NCBI RefSeq assembly: GCF_025766255.1 | Contig: NW_026516726.1 | Span: 1-64,000 of the forward strand | Source of the DNA: Zychaea mexicana | Taxonomy: Eukaryota > Mucoromycota > Mucoromycetes > Mucorales > Lichtheimiaceae | Direction of reading: 5' to 3' | DNA length: 64,000 nucleotides | Shown: one piece after another, positions 1 through 12,608 of the stretch | How positions within the stretch are numbered: the first letter of the stretch is position 1 | Layout: the number at the start of each line of letters is the position of its first letter | Made by a program: the position numbers and the translations under genes | The notes under the pieces: model-generated | Databases searched by the model: none | The model's input: the letters and a program-made list of their open reading frames with translations, nothing else | Told to the model about the DNA's origin: nothing

Positions 1-1589
1 GAGTTGAGAAAGGAAAGGAAAATAGAACGCGAAACGACGCGAGATTGTTTTATTGGTGTTGAACCAAAAAAAAAAAAAAAAATTTACAACGCGTCAACAA
101 GCGGTCTGCTCTGTCAAGATTTTCGTTCACCTCCGTGTCAATTGGATGGTACCCCAATCTACAGCGCACATAGCCATAGTAAGCGAAATAGTACTGGCTA
201 TCATCATTGTTAATTATTATCAAGCAACAAATGAACGACAACGTGAAGAGGATGTAATTAGTAGTAATAGTTTTGTGGAAAGAAAGAGTTGCATACATCG
301 AATTTCGTTACAACACCCTATGACATGCCGTTGCAGGCTGCTGATCCTGCTGAAAAGAACATGCTTTTTACATATAAGGTCGAGCCGAATAGCGTTACTG
401 CTTAGTGGCAGCAACCTTTCAGGGCTTCTGCATGCTTTTGACATCTCTCATGTCGTCATTGTTACATACCCCATGCCATGTAGTCGGATCCCACCAAGCT
501 ATTTCTGAAAGAGAAAATCACTCATAAACACTCAGTAACGTATTAAAAAATGAGTATAAGGAGGAGGCACTGCCGAACCGTAATTACTAGTGCTTATATG
601 CTAGCTATTGTATGTGTCTTGATGCCAGCCGAATTCGAGCATGAGTGCCGAAACACTATCTGTAGGCTGGACCTTTACCGGACGAACCGGAGGTCATACC
701 CAAAACGACCTGGAATAAGCGCATTTAACAATAACTTTTACATGACTCTACTCTAAGCCACACAGGTTGACAAAGCTGGATACATTGACGCTGGGTACCA
801 GGCAAGCACTTGGCGGCTTTATAAAGTGTGCACCTTGGATAGAGGTTGGAGGGTGTGGGTAAGGTAGCCAAAACGTCAGACAATGTGGGACTAATGGTAC
901 TTCAGATGGGCTTATTTACACTTTGTTCCCAATTTAGGAACTAGGTCCCCATCCTTTGGCACACAGACACTCAGCAAATCGGTTGGATTTCATTTTCAAC
1001 AAGCTAAAAAAATTACTGGACCCTCTCTTGAGAATCATATTATTTTAAAAAAAGGAAATAGTCTAAAAATATTTATAGTAGTACAGCTTTAAAAGTTTCA
1101 TATATTCCAGGTCATCGCTACAGTTTATAATCAAGAAATAACAATGGCAGATACTTGTGAAATGATTATCTTTCTTCTCCCAACGCTTGCTTGTGTGGTT
1201 TGTTCCCGGGAGTATCTCTTTTTTCTTTTGTTTGATTGTACATTATACTCCTTCATGGAAGATGAACCAAAGTAGTATTTATTCAGGGTGTTGTTGCGGA
1301 AAAAAGAATGAGTTGGTTGATTGGTTGCTTGGTAGCGTATATCGGGGGAGAATTGCTATATCGGGAATGGCATGCGTTTGTGCCAAGAGACAAAGAAGGA
1401 ATTTCAAGTGACAGGTGTATTTGTGTTGCCCAGCAAGCAGTAGTAAGCGTGGTAGTAGTAGTAGTAGTAGTTGTTGTAGCTGCAGTTCTTGTTGTTGTTG
1501 TTTGTTGTTTGATTTTGTGCGTGCGTGTATGATGCGGTGTGTGTGTGTGTGAAAAACAAAAATTTGAGTGGGATTTCGGATAGAGTTGC
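1..1589. other. Intergenic, no gene recognised
   Basis: No convincing coding region was found. The short open frames have no recognisable domain and contain A-runs (67-83). A (GTA)n/(GTT)n trinucleotide microsatellite lies at about 1449-1506 and a GT tract near 1538-1550. Both are just downstream of the TLC gene stop codon and may fall in its 3' untranslated region. Confidence 0.6.
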
Positions 1590-2917
1590 TTATGCCTTCT
1601 TGGTATTGGAAGAGGGGAATCGTTTACGAAGCATGCGAAGCATCAAGCCGAACCAGTAGATATTGAGTAGACTTGTCACTACATTGGCGACACCGTAGAT
1701 TACGAAATCTAGAAAATGGGGTTTAGGGGTTGCATGAGATATTTTATGCTGATTGTGTCACACAATCCTATCAAACCACTTACAGCTCCAGGGCACCATT
1801 TCCCTGACGGCATAAATCTCCACTACAACAAAGACATGTAATGTTAGAACTCGCTACTCATATGAAGAACCACAAAGACGCTCATTCATTCGTTCATTAC
1901 CCCAAAGATAGTAGGACATCGATAAGCCAAATACGATCCGTGCCATGAAGAACACCGAAATCAACATGACGCCGTTGATCAATTGAAGCTTACTGCCCGT
2001 CCAGCCCAGCTTGTCCTGTTATAAGCCATTTTTACCAAGTTTTCCCCGTAGTTAGCCACACATAGGCCTTTCGTCTTGGTTTTTTTTTCCTTTTTTTTAC
2101 ATTACCATGAACCAATTAATGTTGAGAAAGGGTGTGCTGGCTTCATAGAGTAAAAAGATCGAGCCATAATAGTTGATAAAGGGTCTCTGTTGATAATGGG
2201 AAAATGATCAGTAAAACTGCTTCAAGAGTTCAGCGAGAGGGCCGATTCTGTTGCTTACATAGCCCATGAAGATGACGATGAAGCCTGCAACGCCATGACA
2301 CACCATACTGATGCCTTGATACTTGATATAACGAACAGCCATCACCACATCCCAAATGAAATACCTAGTTTAAATTTTTTTTATCTGTTAGTTTGTTATT
2401 TTTTTAGGGAGGTGGAGAGACATATTGAAGCCACTACTTTTTCTTCTGTGTGCCTAAAGAACTACTTACCCGCACGAGATGGAGTAGATGGTCATTGCAG
2501 ATGCGCTGTAGCCAAAGACCTTATTCTTTGCTAATTCGCCATCAAGTAAAATGGAGATAGATCCAACAGTGATTAGGATAGAGTGAAATGTCGAGACGAC
2601 GTGAACGTGCCAGTTGGTAGGTGTGTACTATAAGCGGGCGCCAGATAGATAGATAGAAAGAAAGAAAAGGGTTTTAAGTCTTTATTGACAGATAGTATGA
2701 AAATCTGCTCTATGCGAGACTACGATGCCCCCCCCCCACTTACGCCTTTAAAGAACTGGAATGTCTTTGGGAACAATATCGGGGAGATGCATCTGGATAT
2801 CTCGAATATGACGCTGCATAATATGGTGGATAACAGAATGACTTGCCAATGATATTTTAAAACGGGCAAGCCAATTGTGTCACACAGTGAATCGACGTAA
2901 TCTTGGATCATTATCAT
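1590..2917 (-). CDS. TLC-domain multi-pass membrane protein (TLCD4/TMEM56-like)
   Basis: Seven exons (2917-2744, 2627-2470, 2364-2259, 2186-2106, 2015-1901, 1822-1784, 1708-1590) join in frame through GT-AG introns to a 263-aa protein. The TLC (TRAM-LAG1-CLN8) signature is clear. A WHVHVV/STFHS segment opens the domain, followed by a YFIWDVV motif, a CHGVAGF histidine segment, the ASTPFLNINWFM block and the terminal NIYWFGLMLRML helix. Several hydrophobic stretches indicate an ER or Golgi multi-pass protein. Catalytic ceramide synthases carry a Lag1p motif with paired His. Only single His residues are seen here, so this is probably a non-ceramide-synthase TLC protein linked to lipid handling (inference). 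The Met at 2917 is the first in frame and gives the expected short N-terminus before helix 1. The family call is firm; the substrate is unknown. Confidence 0.88.
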
Positions 2918-3347
2918 TAGCTATTGTTTGTTAAAGGGAGGTTAGGTAGTAAAGTAGAAAGTAGAGAGGTGAAGAAAAGTAGTAAAAAGGGTTTAAAAAA
3001 GAGAAGAAGGGTCTTTGTATTGGTTGGATCTCGATCTCTCTTTTTTATCTTTTTTATTATTTTTTTAAACACCCCCCCCCCCTTTATTGATGTGCATGTT
3101 GGTGGATTCCAGTAAAGAGTGCCGTGCCGAGCACTGGGATTAAACTTGGCAGACACAAAGACAGCGCGGACGGCCATGCAGAAGAAAACCCTATTTTGGC
3201 GACTCCTTTATTTTTCTTCTCACAGTATCCATCATCATCATCATTATTATTGACAAACAGTTTATACACAGAAAATGATACAGCTCATATACAATTTAGA
3301 GAGAGAAAGGGGGAATTGAAGCAGGTATAGATAGTATCACACAACCC
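2918..3347. other. Spacer between TLC gene and methyltransferase
   Basis: This 430-bp stretch holds A/G-rich and poly-C tracts (3071-3082). It must contain the promoter of the TLC gene and the 3' end of the methyltransferase. Short minus-strand open frames at 3084-3269 show no family features and no splice logic with either neighbour. Confidence 0.5.
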
Positions 3348-4446
3348 TCAGAATTTCTTGGTCGCTGTTACGATCTTCCATTTTGCACTGCAATGGTAGT
3401 CTTCAAATTCCTCCAAAGCCGACAAACAAACATGGTCGTACTCATCCTCCGAGACATGGAGCTCAGAGACCCACCACCGTTTCATGCTCTGAAACAATGC
3501 CTTCATCTGCTCCTTGTACAGAAAGCCAAACTGTCGTTGTGCTAGATTTTTACTTTATAGAATTAGCTTTTGATTGATATAGAGAATTTGATTTTTTTGC
3601 TTACCTGGATCACTTGGCCATTCGCCGATAGGTATATCGAATTCTTGCACATGGACGTCCTCGAACCCCGCTTGAGCTAAAAATGCAGGCAGGGCATCGG
3701 CATAGCTGGGATCGACGCCTATTGTGTCTGAGGCAATTTTGTACCATTCGTTCACCAATGCCAAGACTGGTCCCGGGTTCTTGAACAACAGATCTAAAAT
3801 CCGCAATCCATTAAAAAAAAATCCTACATGTAAGAAGCCCCCTACCCCTCTCCTTGTATCCATTTCGTGACGACCAGGATCGCGTAACAAGCGACCACAC
3901 ACACACACAGAAATATGTTTTTTTTTTTTTACCATATTCTACAAGTTCCACCTGACCACCAGGGCGCAGTATACGATGAAACTCTGCAATCAAAAATGGC
4001 CATTGATGCATGGGCACAATATGTGCCACGTCGCGTTGATAGACGTAATCAAACTGTCGGTCGTTGTACTGGAGTGGCGCCAGCACATCACCGTACGCGT
4101 ACGTTGCATTTGGCGGGATACTTTGGTGCGACAGGCCTGACTTGTCGCTGGTCGGCGGTACGATATCCATCCCGACCACATTACTTGAAGGATATGTCTG
4201 TGCAATTTCTAATGTCCATAGACCTTTGTTGTCGACGCGTTTTTTTTTTTGTTTTGTCACTTTGTATGATACAACTCACTTGGACCTCTCTTTTCTTTCT
4301 TTCTTTTTTTTTACCTGTCCCGCAGGCACATTCCAGAATATCCTGTGGATCCGTTCGGAATTCAACATGTTGGTTTCCTCCAAACACTTGTTTCAACACA
4401 TAATGCTTTTCATAAGAAGCTTAGTATCCTTCCTCCCTCTTTTTTC

Positions 4447-4477
<31 letters not shown>

Positions 4478-5377
4478 CAATTCAGGTAAGAAAGTAAAGG
4501 AAGGTACCTGTCGCAATTGTCTATAAAGATAAAAACGGTGATCAACAATCAGCAGATTTCCCACACACACACACAAACACACTCTGCTACTGAACTCAAA
4601 ACTCTCACACGACATCTTCTTCTAAAACAACCATTTGCCTTTAAAAAAAAATTAAAAAAGCCACTCTCTCTCTCTTCCCGAATACACTTGTTCGTGTGCT
4701 GCTAACCTATTATACTCCTTTTCCTTTCCATATTCATACACCCAACTATTCATCTTGACTTGTTGTTGCTGACGACGCGTTGCTATATCTGCCGCAGCAT
4801 GTTCGGCGTGAGCGATTGCCGAGTCAAACACAATCATCGAAGAGGACGTTCCTGCTGAAGTGGCCGTTGACGATCCTAATGAACTGCTCAGGGGTGAAAA
4901 GTCATCTATCGCTGCTAACGGTGGTGATGATGATGACCATGCTTTTTCTTCTTCTTCTTCACTTGAATGGATGGATGGTAAACTGTGCGTATCGCGTCGT
5001 TTTTGTCGCCTCGGAATCCGTATCGTTCTTTGTTTCCGTTGTTGTTGTTGTTGTTGTTGTTGATTATTGTTAAAAGGTGTAGAAAGTAGTGATACAGGTG
5101 TTGCCGTCTTGTCAGCTATCACGACTCGATGACGTATAGGTTTAGGCATTCTGTTGCTGTTATTGTTGTCAGGATACAGGCGGTAGTGATGGTGATGGTG
5201 ATGGTGATCGTTGCTATGGTTGTTGTTGTTGTTGTAAGTGTCATTAGAGCGACTCGTGTCATTGTCGTTTTCTGACCGTCCTGTGCCTTCTTGCTGATGA
5301 TGTAAAATGCGTTTTTGATAGTGTTGCTTTATTTTGGATGGTCGTATCTGTTGTTCTTTGGCAAGCTGGTTGCCCAT
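3348..5377 (-). CDS. SAM-dependent methyltransferase with low-complexity N-terminus
   Basis: Six exons (5377-4707, 4520-4508, 4405-4315, 4223-3933, 3793-3605, 3541-3348) close in frame to 482 aa. The C-terminal half is a class I Rossmann methyltransferase. It has the HYVLKQVFGGN entry helix, motif I ECACGTG (glycine loop, about residues 253-259), the acidic strand-2 end GMDIVPP, GDVLAPL, the FDYVYQRDV motif IV region, and LRPGGQVELVEYD. This matches the family of fungal LaeA/UMTA-type methyltransferases; the substrate is unknown. The first 220 residues are disordered, with runs of Asn, His (seven), Gln (eight) and Glu. The first ATG encodes MGNQLA, which fits an N-myristoylation signal (Gly2, Ala6), so membrane anchoring is possible (inference). 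The upstream TTG-led extension has no ATG. Exon 2 is only 13 nt, and the second intron carries a (TG)n tract. Confidence 0.85.
4449..4477. repeat. (TG)n dinucleotide microsatellite
   Basis: An uninterrupted TG run lies inside the intron between the 13-nt exon and the third exon of the methyltransferase gene. It is the longest dinucleotide run noticed in the window. Confidence 0.9.
4508..4520 (-). other. 13-nt microexon of the methyltransferase
   Basis: The segment is bounded by a TTTATAG acceptor and a GTACCT donor. It supplies one nucleotide to finish an Arg codon and then Gln-Leu-Arg-Gln. The result, EYNRQLRQHYVLK, matches the family pattern in which a short Arg/Leu-rich helix directly precedes the HY..L..FGGN segment. 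Without it the frame cannot be joined. Confidence 0.8.
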
Positions 5378-8300
5378 ATTATTGAATGCCGCCGTTGTCG
5401 TTGTCAATATGTGCTGCGTACGTACGTGTGTGTGAAAAAAGAAAGGGAGAAAGAAAAGACAGCTTCCTTTTTTCTTGGGACTATTTTTTCCCCCAGAAAC
5501 TTATGTCGCCGTTGTTTGAATACGGAAATGCACAGCTGATCCGAACCCCACTTAATAAGAAAGAAGGAGCACTGTGCACATACCTCTTTTATTCTGATTC
5601 GTACTCCGTTTATGCACTGACTAACCCCCTCCTACATTTGGAAAGAAAGCGTATCACACCCACATTAACTTTAATGTTGCGTGACATATGGAAATTAGAC
5701 ACCATAGAGAATGGAGACTTCTATAAGAGATGATAATAACCCAGTAGTAGTATTCATGTCTATGATATTACGTATGTATAGTATACGGCTTTCGTTGACA
5801 AGGTTTGAATTGAGATGAGTAGGACATGAGCACATTCTATCGTGCTTTTCAGATACTATGTTTATTTTTTTTATCAGTCACAATAAGATGTAAGTTCTTG
5901 TACACATACGCACTAGTGCTAGTGATCAAGTACTAAATAGCACTTGAGTTGATTGACAAGCGTCTAGCTTCCACTTGTGCACATTCTATAAATGCTGTCC
6001 AAGCCAGCCCCAATTCATCAACGGAGAAGCAGTCAACACATTCAAAGTAACCAGCAAGTGCATATAATAATAATTATCTGCGTAATAGTAATATGCAGAG
6101 TAGATAAAATTAATCCGTTGCTATACAACAACAAGCATGTGGGGTGATCATGCGTAGTGACAGATTGGACACACTAATAATAAGATAGCAAGCAAGCAGG
6201 TGATCTGCGTCCATGTAACTATGGAAACACATTTTCATCCTAGCAACGAATGACGTGCGAATGCCGGTGCATAGTTACCCTTTGAATGACTTGATGATTA
6301 GAAAGCTCACAACAGCCTGTCGGACACGACTCGTCTGTGTCTTTCCCAATATAATTACTGTCGGTCATTTATTACATGGGAGAAACAAGGGAGGACTACT
6401 GCTACTGCTACCCACTGACATGTTTTTCTTTCGTGGATAAAGCACGTAATAATGATATTGGTAATACGAGCTTGAATTTCTGACTGACTAGAAAGACTGG
6501 TCTTTTTCTTAAAAGCCAAAATACATTATGTTTGCCTAATTGAGCTCTTTTGTCAAACTGTTTTCTGCAAAACTTGGCCGAGCTCTGGTTCGATAAGCTC
6601 CGAAAAGTGTTTAAGCGTCGATAGGTTTTCTAAAAGTGGAGTTGTTGATTGTTATTCACAAAGATGGCCTCTTTTTCGTTAAAGCGTTAGATTATTTTGC
6701 AACAACCTCCACTGTCTACATTGCGGGATGATGGATGTGTGATACAACATGCTACGCGAATAAAGTTGGATAAGAAAAGGACGTTTCGGTCCCATCCGAC
6801 ACGACGATGCTTATGCATCCTCATTAAATGAGAGTCATGTACAATTTTTTTTGCGTTAAACCGGCACACTAGTGATGTGTCACAAAGTTATAAAGCCATG
6901 CACTAAAACTTTAGCACATGTAGAATATGCAGATGATGCATGTTTTGAGTTTCTGTTGCGATCCAAGCGTAGCAAAAAAAAAGACGATCTGTTTTCTTTC
7001 TTACCAGCCGTAGCTACGAAAAGAGAGGTATCCATGTCGACTACTGCCCTTCTTGAAATGGGGTACATGGAACAATTGGCATGTTGTTGTATGCATATCA
7101 GTAGCGACGAGCAAAATGTTCCCAAGGGATTGACCTACCCGCATTGTTAACTCTCAAAGAATGATGCGGGTGGGGTGGCATCAGCGTTCTTCTCGGTGGT
7201 GGGCACAGCACACATAAAACTTTAATTCTCTTTATGGGAAAGGACGCTTTGAGCACTTTACATTATTTCTAGCCGTGGGTACGTCATCTGAGCGTAAACA
7301 CAAATGCAAAGCACACGCGTACTACAACACAAAGTGCAGTTTATGGACTAGCGTCAATAGCACGCGAGCATGTTGACGATAAGGATTGTGTTCTTTTGTA
7401 TTCTAGTCTGGTGCTACTATGAGAGAAAGAGTTGTTGTTCACTTCAAGTTGGGGTAGTTTCCACTTTGTTTCATGTCAACGATCTACGGGTCTATCACTT
7501 TTTGAAAACATGCTCGCTGCTAACGGGATAGACCGGGGCGCACCTTATGCATTGCTGCATATCTTACTACAGTACTACCTACTGGTGGTGGCGATGTTGA
7601 CATGGTGCAAGTGAAATGACAGCACCCATGGTCTTTTTCTAACAACAAAACACACATATTTTTATATATTGAAAAATGCCAAGCTACTTGGCCCCGTTGC
7701 TATTTTTACTTTGCTGCATGAAACTTGCCAAACAACATGAACGGGCTATGTATGTATTGATAACACGACACCTTTGCTCTCGGTTAGAATGGTCAGCATC
7801 AATAACAGCGGCAGTGTACATGTTACATTGTTCTTGTAATGCATGATCCCGTTTGTACGCTACAGGTGGCACGACGGTTTATTTCGTTCTTCACCTTTTC
7901 ATTAACCGAGTAAAGGGGGAGGGGTTGTGGACACACAAACACGAACGGACCAAGCAAAGCAAAAGAAAAGTAGTAGCGCCGCGTGACTCTCTCTCTCTCT
8001 CTCTCGTCCTCCACGTGGGAGGAATTGAGGGGGTGGGAGGGTTGAAGGGGGAGAGACTTGCTTTGTGCTTGGTTTGCCACGTGGAATAAACAATCCCTTT
8101 TTAAAACAAGGGACAAAGGGAGAACCTAATACTAAGCCTATGCATGGTTCGTGTTGTGTTGTGTTGTGTAAGCGGCAAAAAGAGCTCTTTTTCTCCCCCC
8201 CCTCTTACAACAAGTAGTCGGTACATCATGTATGTGCTGTGGATGCACAACAAGTCCATGTGACGTGTTCCATTTTTAAAAAATTAAATAAACACAGTGG

Positions 8301-9561
8301 TACTGTACACTGTTTCCTTAAAGAGAGAGAGAGAGAGAGAAAACATAACGTAACGAATGTTTGTTGTTGTTGTTGTTGTTGCTGCTTTAGAGTCGTGTGT
8401 GGTATGTGCGAGGTTCTTGAGGGGACCCGCATCTAATGATTGCAATTGACACTCGGCCGGGGATCCTCAAAGGCGATCTTTTTTGCGCAGCGAAGTTTAA
8501 ATTTTGACTCAGCAGCACTTGTAGTAGTAAGCACAGAGACACTTATGGCGTGCGAGTGACATTTGGATTTGCTTGCAAGAAGAAGAAGTTGTTTCAGCAA
8601 AAATGGCGCATTTTTTGGCGGCGTATTCGATGGTGTTGGACACCGGCAAAAAGGACGCCCGCCACCCCTCTCTCTCGCTCCACCCCCCCCCCCCAAATCC
8701 ATTGTTGCTATGATGTCAGGGTGTAGCCTACGGTTGCAGCCACTGTCGCACGTTGGAGGGTGATGACCATGATTGGTGAACGCCATTTACCGTATTTGGA
8801 TCCAGGAGGCTCAGAACACCAAATACGGAAATGTTCTCTCTCTCCCTCCCTCTCTCTCTATGGCTGACTGAGCGTTTCATCACACAACACACGACTGTGG
8901 TTCTATCTTGCCGACGTTGCACAGACTGGTAACGCACGAAGCACGAAAAGAACTTTTGGCTTCTGAATGGAATTTTGAAAGCTTCTAGCATGGAACCACA
9001 TAGGCTCTCTGTGATGGACCATTGGGACAAAAAACACTAGCCCCCCCCCCGCCATCATAGGGAGAGAAAGAGGCGTTCTTCATTACCCGAAAAACTAGAT
9101 GGCTTCCCATTGCGGCGCAAAGGTACGAAACGATGATCCAGCTTGTACACATGTCTTTCTTTCTTTCGTTAGTCGTCATCACATACTAAACCGACTAGTG
9201 TAAAGCAACAATTAATTGAGCAGCCCTAGGGTGGTTTTACTCTATGGGAGAGAAGAATTCAAGGAGGGCTGCTATGAAGAAGAAGAAGAAGAAGAAGATG
9301 AAGGGGGAAGTATACCAAACCTTTTTTTTTTCGCAGGGATCAAGCTTTCAGTCCCACGCGACAAAACAAAACATTCCTTCCTTTGGTTCCTCTCTCCCCC
9401 AACCACCCCACCCCCCCCCCCTTAAAACGCTTTACTATACTGCGTTCAAAAGAGTGCAAAGGTGTGTGCGTCCCTTGTGTCACCAAAGTGACCCGGCAAA
9501 CTTTGAAAGCCAGCTGCATGGTCGAAGCGGCCGTGTTGCCTTCTTGCCCTTTTTTTTAAAC
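5378..9561. other. Long gene-poor stretch
   Basis: About 4.2 kb without a supported gene. It contains CT/GA repeats (7987-8004, 8321-8340, 8834-8861), poly-C runs (8683-8694, 9041-9050, 9410-9421), a GTT repeat at 8359-8381 and a GAA/AAG run (9276-9300). The open frames present, for example 6872-7150 (+), begin with ATG but show no domain, codon pattern or splice support. The 5' part is the methyltransferase promoter and the 3' part the zinc-finger gene promoter. Confidence 0.55.
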
Positions 9562-9569
9562 TATAAAAA
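9562..9569 (+). promoter_or_regulatory. TATA box of the zinc-finger gene
   Basis: TATAAAAA lies about 160 bp upstream of the start codon at 9729, after a C/T-rich stretch. It is well placed for an RNA polymerase II core promoter with a 5' untranslated region of roughly 130 nt. Confidence 0.55.
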
Positions 9570-9728
9570 GTGGCACCTCTCCACACGTCTGTTCCCCTCT
9601 TCAATTGTTCTTCTTTCTTTCCCCTTTGTTGTCATTGGACATAACAGCCCCCAAACACTTGTCGTCGTTCGTATACTCGTACATACCTCTCCATCCATCC
9701 ACTACCTCTTTACCAGATAATATAGCGA

Positions 9729-10701
9729 ATGTCTGTTAACTCTTCCACCACTATCTTTCTGAATAACATCTTCGTTAACAACTTTGAAGAATCTACCTTT
9801 GATTTCAGCTCCAATTTCTTTCAACAGACGACTCCCGCCCCGTCTGACGATTGTTTCCCTTTCTTTGACACAACCACCACCACCACTGTATCTGCACCCA
9901 TAAACATACCTTCTCCTTCTCCTTCTTGTACAAACATCACCTATGCTCCTGTCAACACCAACAACAACAACAACCATTACTTGTACTCGCCCATCTCGAC
10001 AAGTGATGACAGTCTATGCTTTTCTCCAGCAGCAGATTCAGGTAGTGTGTCTACAGACAAACAAACAAACAAACAAACATGCATACGCCAACAATAAAGG
10101 ACACGAATCAGCTGACTGGTACATTGCATATTTAGATTTCCTATCAGCAGCATCTCCTGCATCGTCGTTGGGCTCCTATATGGCAGCCGAAACCTTCCTG
10201 ACGTCCTCGAGTAGTAGTAGTAACAACAAGAACAACAATGTTGACTTTTTCAATCACGATTTCTGCCTGAATGACTCACTCGGATCACAGAACATCCCCT
10301 TTACGATCCCCGCGCTCCAGGTGCAACCCGAGGAAAACTGTCTTCCGACCCCAGTGGCTGGTTCATCGTCATCACCCGCTCTTCAGCAAGCGCCTGCTGC
10401 TGCATTCCAGCAACAGCAAGACTACTTGATGATGTTGTCACCTTCCATGGATCCCATCTTTGTGGATCAACCACGACAACAGCATCAACAACAACAACGC
10501 AACGCAACAATGACGCGCCGCCGTATTCCCAAGATCCATCGATGCCCTCACTGCACGCACACAAGCAACCGTGCCAATAACATGAAGGAGCACATCTTGA
10601 CACACGATCCACATCGTCCCAAGAAGTTCGCCTGTCCCGAGTGTGGCAAGCGGTTTGCCCGCAAGCATGACATGAAGCGTCACTTCAAGTCACCTCACTA
10701 G
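9729..10701 (+). CDS. C2H2 zinc-finger transcription factor (two C-terminal fingers)
   Basis: Two exons (9729-10041, 10148-10701) give 288 aa. The first 230 residues are Ser/Thr/Asn/Gln/Pro-rich and look like a disordered activation region. Two C2H2 fingers close the protein. Finger 1 (about 237-257) is CPHC-X12-H-X3-H with the recognition stretch SNRANNMKEH. Finger 2 (about 267-288) is CPEC-X12-H-X4-H with ARKHDMKRH. A nine-residue linker and the basic stretch RRRIPKIHR precede or join them. The second finger resembles those of Crz1/Msn2-type fungal regulators, but two fingers alone do not settle an orthologue. The intron acceptor is a tandem CAGCAG, so splicing could add or drop one Ala. 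A TATA box lies upstream. The protein is expected to be nuclear; its targets are unknown. Confidence 0.88.
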
Positions 10702-11451
10702 AAAAAACTCTATCTTTTACCCCCCCCCCTTTGTTGTATATGTCCCATTCCCTCTTTCTCTATCTTATATATATATGTTATTCTTCTCTTCTCTGTTATA
10801 TATACTCTAGACATTACATAGCCCTCTCTCTCTTTCTCTTTCACAGCAACAATAATTGATGATGTACACAGTTTTCTCACTTTTTAATATATATATATAT
10901 AATATAAACAGCTCTTTTCATGCCCACACTCTATAAAACTCAATTCTATCATATAGTAAATGTAATAATAGCTTCCCACTTCATTTCAGCGAAATTATGC
11001 TCTCCGATTCGGGATATTGCAGAAAAGAAGGAGCATGAAAAACAAAAAAAAAAGGTCGCTTGTACAAAAGTCTAATGGCTCAATTATTTGTCCGGTCCAA
11101 GCTGCTCTTTTGACAATACACACCTTGTAGTTATGTCAAAGGAACTCCATATGGCAAGTAAGACGCAAGGAACGGCCCTGTTACACAAGTGGGCGCTTAG
11201 CAACACACACACACACACACAGAGAGAAGAGCACGAGGCTAAATATATATCACGCTTGTCTTCATATCACATGGCATTACACACATACCGTATAGTTATT
11301 TGAAATAAACCCTTTTTGATACTGACGCTGTCTGGATCGCCGCCTCATGCACGATCTGGACGAGACAGGTGTGACATTGTCTATGTAGTAATGAAAATGT
11401 GACATCATTTGTTGTGGAACGTGCGCTAAAGTGTCAATCTCTAGTGCGTAT

Positions 11452-11490
<39 letters not shown>

Positions 11491-12608
11491 AACAATGGCA
11501 ACGTACCAATAAGAAACTGCGATTCATCTTTCTGCAAAGCGGAGTTCTTCGGCTGATCGGATCGAATGAGCCGCACTCCTTTGCAATGAATCCAGCAACA
11601 CGGGTAAAGTCTTTCGACGCTGATTTGTTGGAGCCTGTTTACCTTTTAGGCTTGCTAAGCACTTTGATATCTGGGGGAGGACACTTTTAACAAACACAGA
11701 AAAAAATATGTGATTAGCGCGTTTAGAATGGCGTCATTTTTCATAATACCAGGCACAACAATTGACAATGCAAACCCTTTTTGTTCTTTTTTTTTTAATA
11801 ACATCGTTTCGGTTGTCCCCAAAGAGTTGAACGTCACAACTCACTATTTGCCTCGCTTCGCCCCCGCGATCATTCACCTTCTAATTAGAAAAGACTCTAA
11901 TGAAGAGAGCCCTTTTGTGTTCTTCCATGATAGAACACTTTGACAAGTATATACAATGAAAATTGTGCTAAGCGGGTTGGGAGGAGATATTTCCAAAAGA
12001 GGTAGAAAGGGGACACAAGGGAGAAGGTTACTATGGAAATATAGAATATTCCGTTTTCCGATTTCAAGCGCAATGTCGTGTTACCCACTCACCCCCCCTC
12101 CCCCCGATTCCATAGCAAATGAAATAATGAAATAATGGTCAACTTGGATATTCAGGCAACAAGTATGTTCTCGCGGAAGATGAACAGAGACAAGGGAGCC
12201 CTTCATGTTGTTTGACACGAGTTTCGACGGATTTCATATTCTTCCGGTATAAGGCTACTTATACAAGAGGTACATTGTCAAGCACTTGTTGCTATTCCGG
12301 CATTACATACAAGACTTTTTATAGTTAAGCTTACAGCAAGAGTGCATAAACTGGTCTTCTTAAATTTATCATTATTATTATGCTCGCTACGTACATAGTT
12401 TGAATAGCATGCAACATTATTTAATACACATTTACAATATCAGGTATACCATTTCATCATGCATGTAACAGAGCGACAAAAAAAAAACAGTGGAAAATGA
12501 AGAATTTATGCAATGCTGGTTTTGTAATGTACTGATAATGTGTTATCTGTAATGGTCGAAAAGCGCCAAGTTCTAAAAGCTTGATACTTGATCAAGATCG
12601 GCTATTAC
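10702..12608. other. Intergenic with microsatellites and a possible relic exon
   Basis: This holds the 3' flank of the zinc-finger gene (poly-C at 10721-10730, AT repeats near 10888-10900), a CA tract (11203-11220) and the TAG repeat listed separately. On the minus strand, about 11535-11670, a CCCCCAG acceptor is followed by about 50 open codons ending at a TGA, including the stretch RRKTLPVLLDSLQRSAAHS. This looks coding, but no upstream exon could be attached, so it may be a relic or the last exon of an unseen gene. Confidence 0.4.
11452..11489. repeat. (TAG)n trinucleotide microsatellite
   Basis: A perfect GTA/TAG repeat of about 12 units. Minus-strand open frames across it read as poly-Thr and should not be taken as protein evidence. 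Confidence 0.9.

Noticed and set aside
6872..7150. 92-codon ATG frame (+)
   Set aside because: No domain or splice context, and an antisense frame of similar length covers the same DNA; most likely chance.
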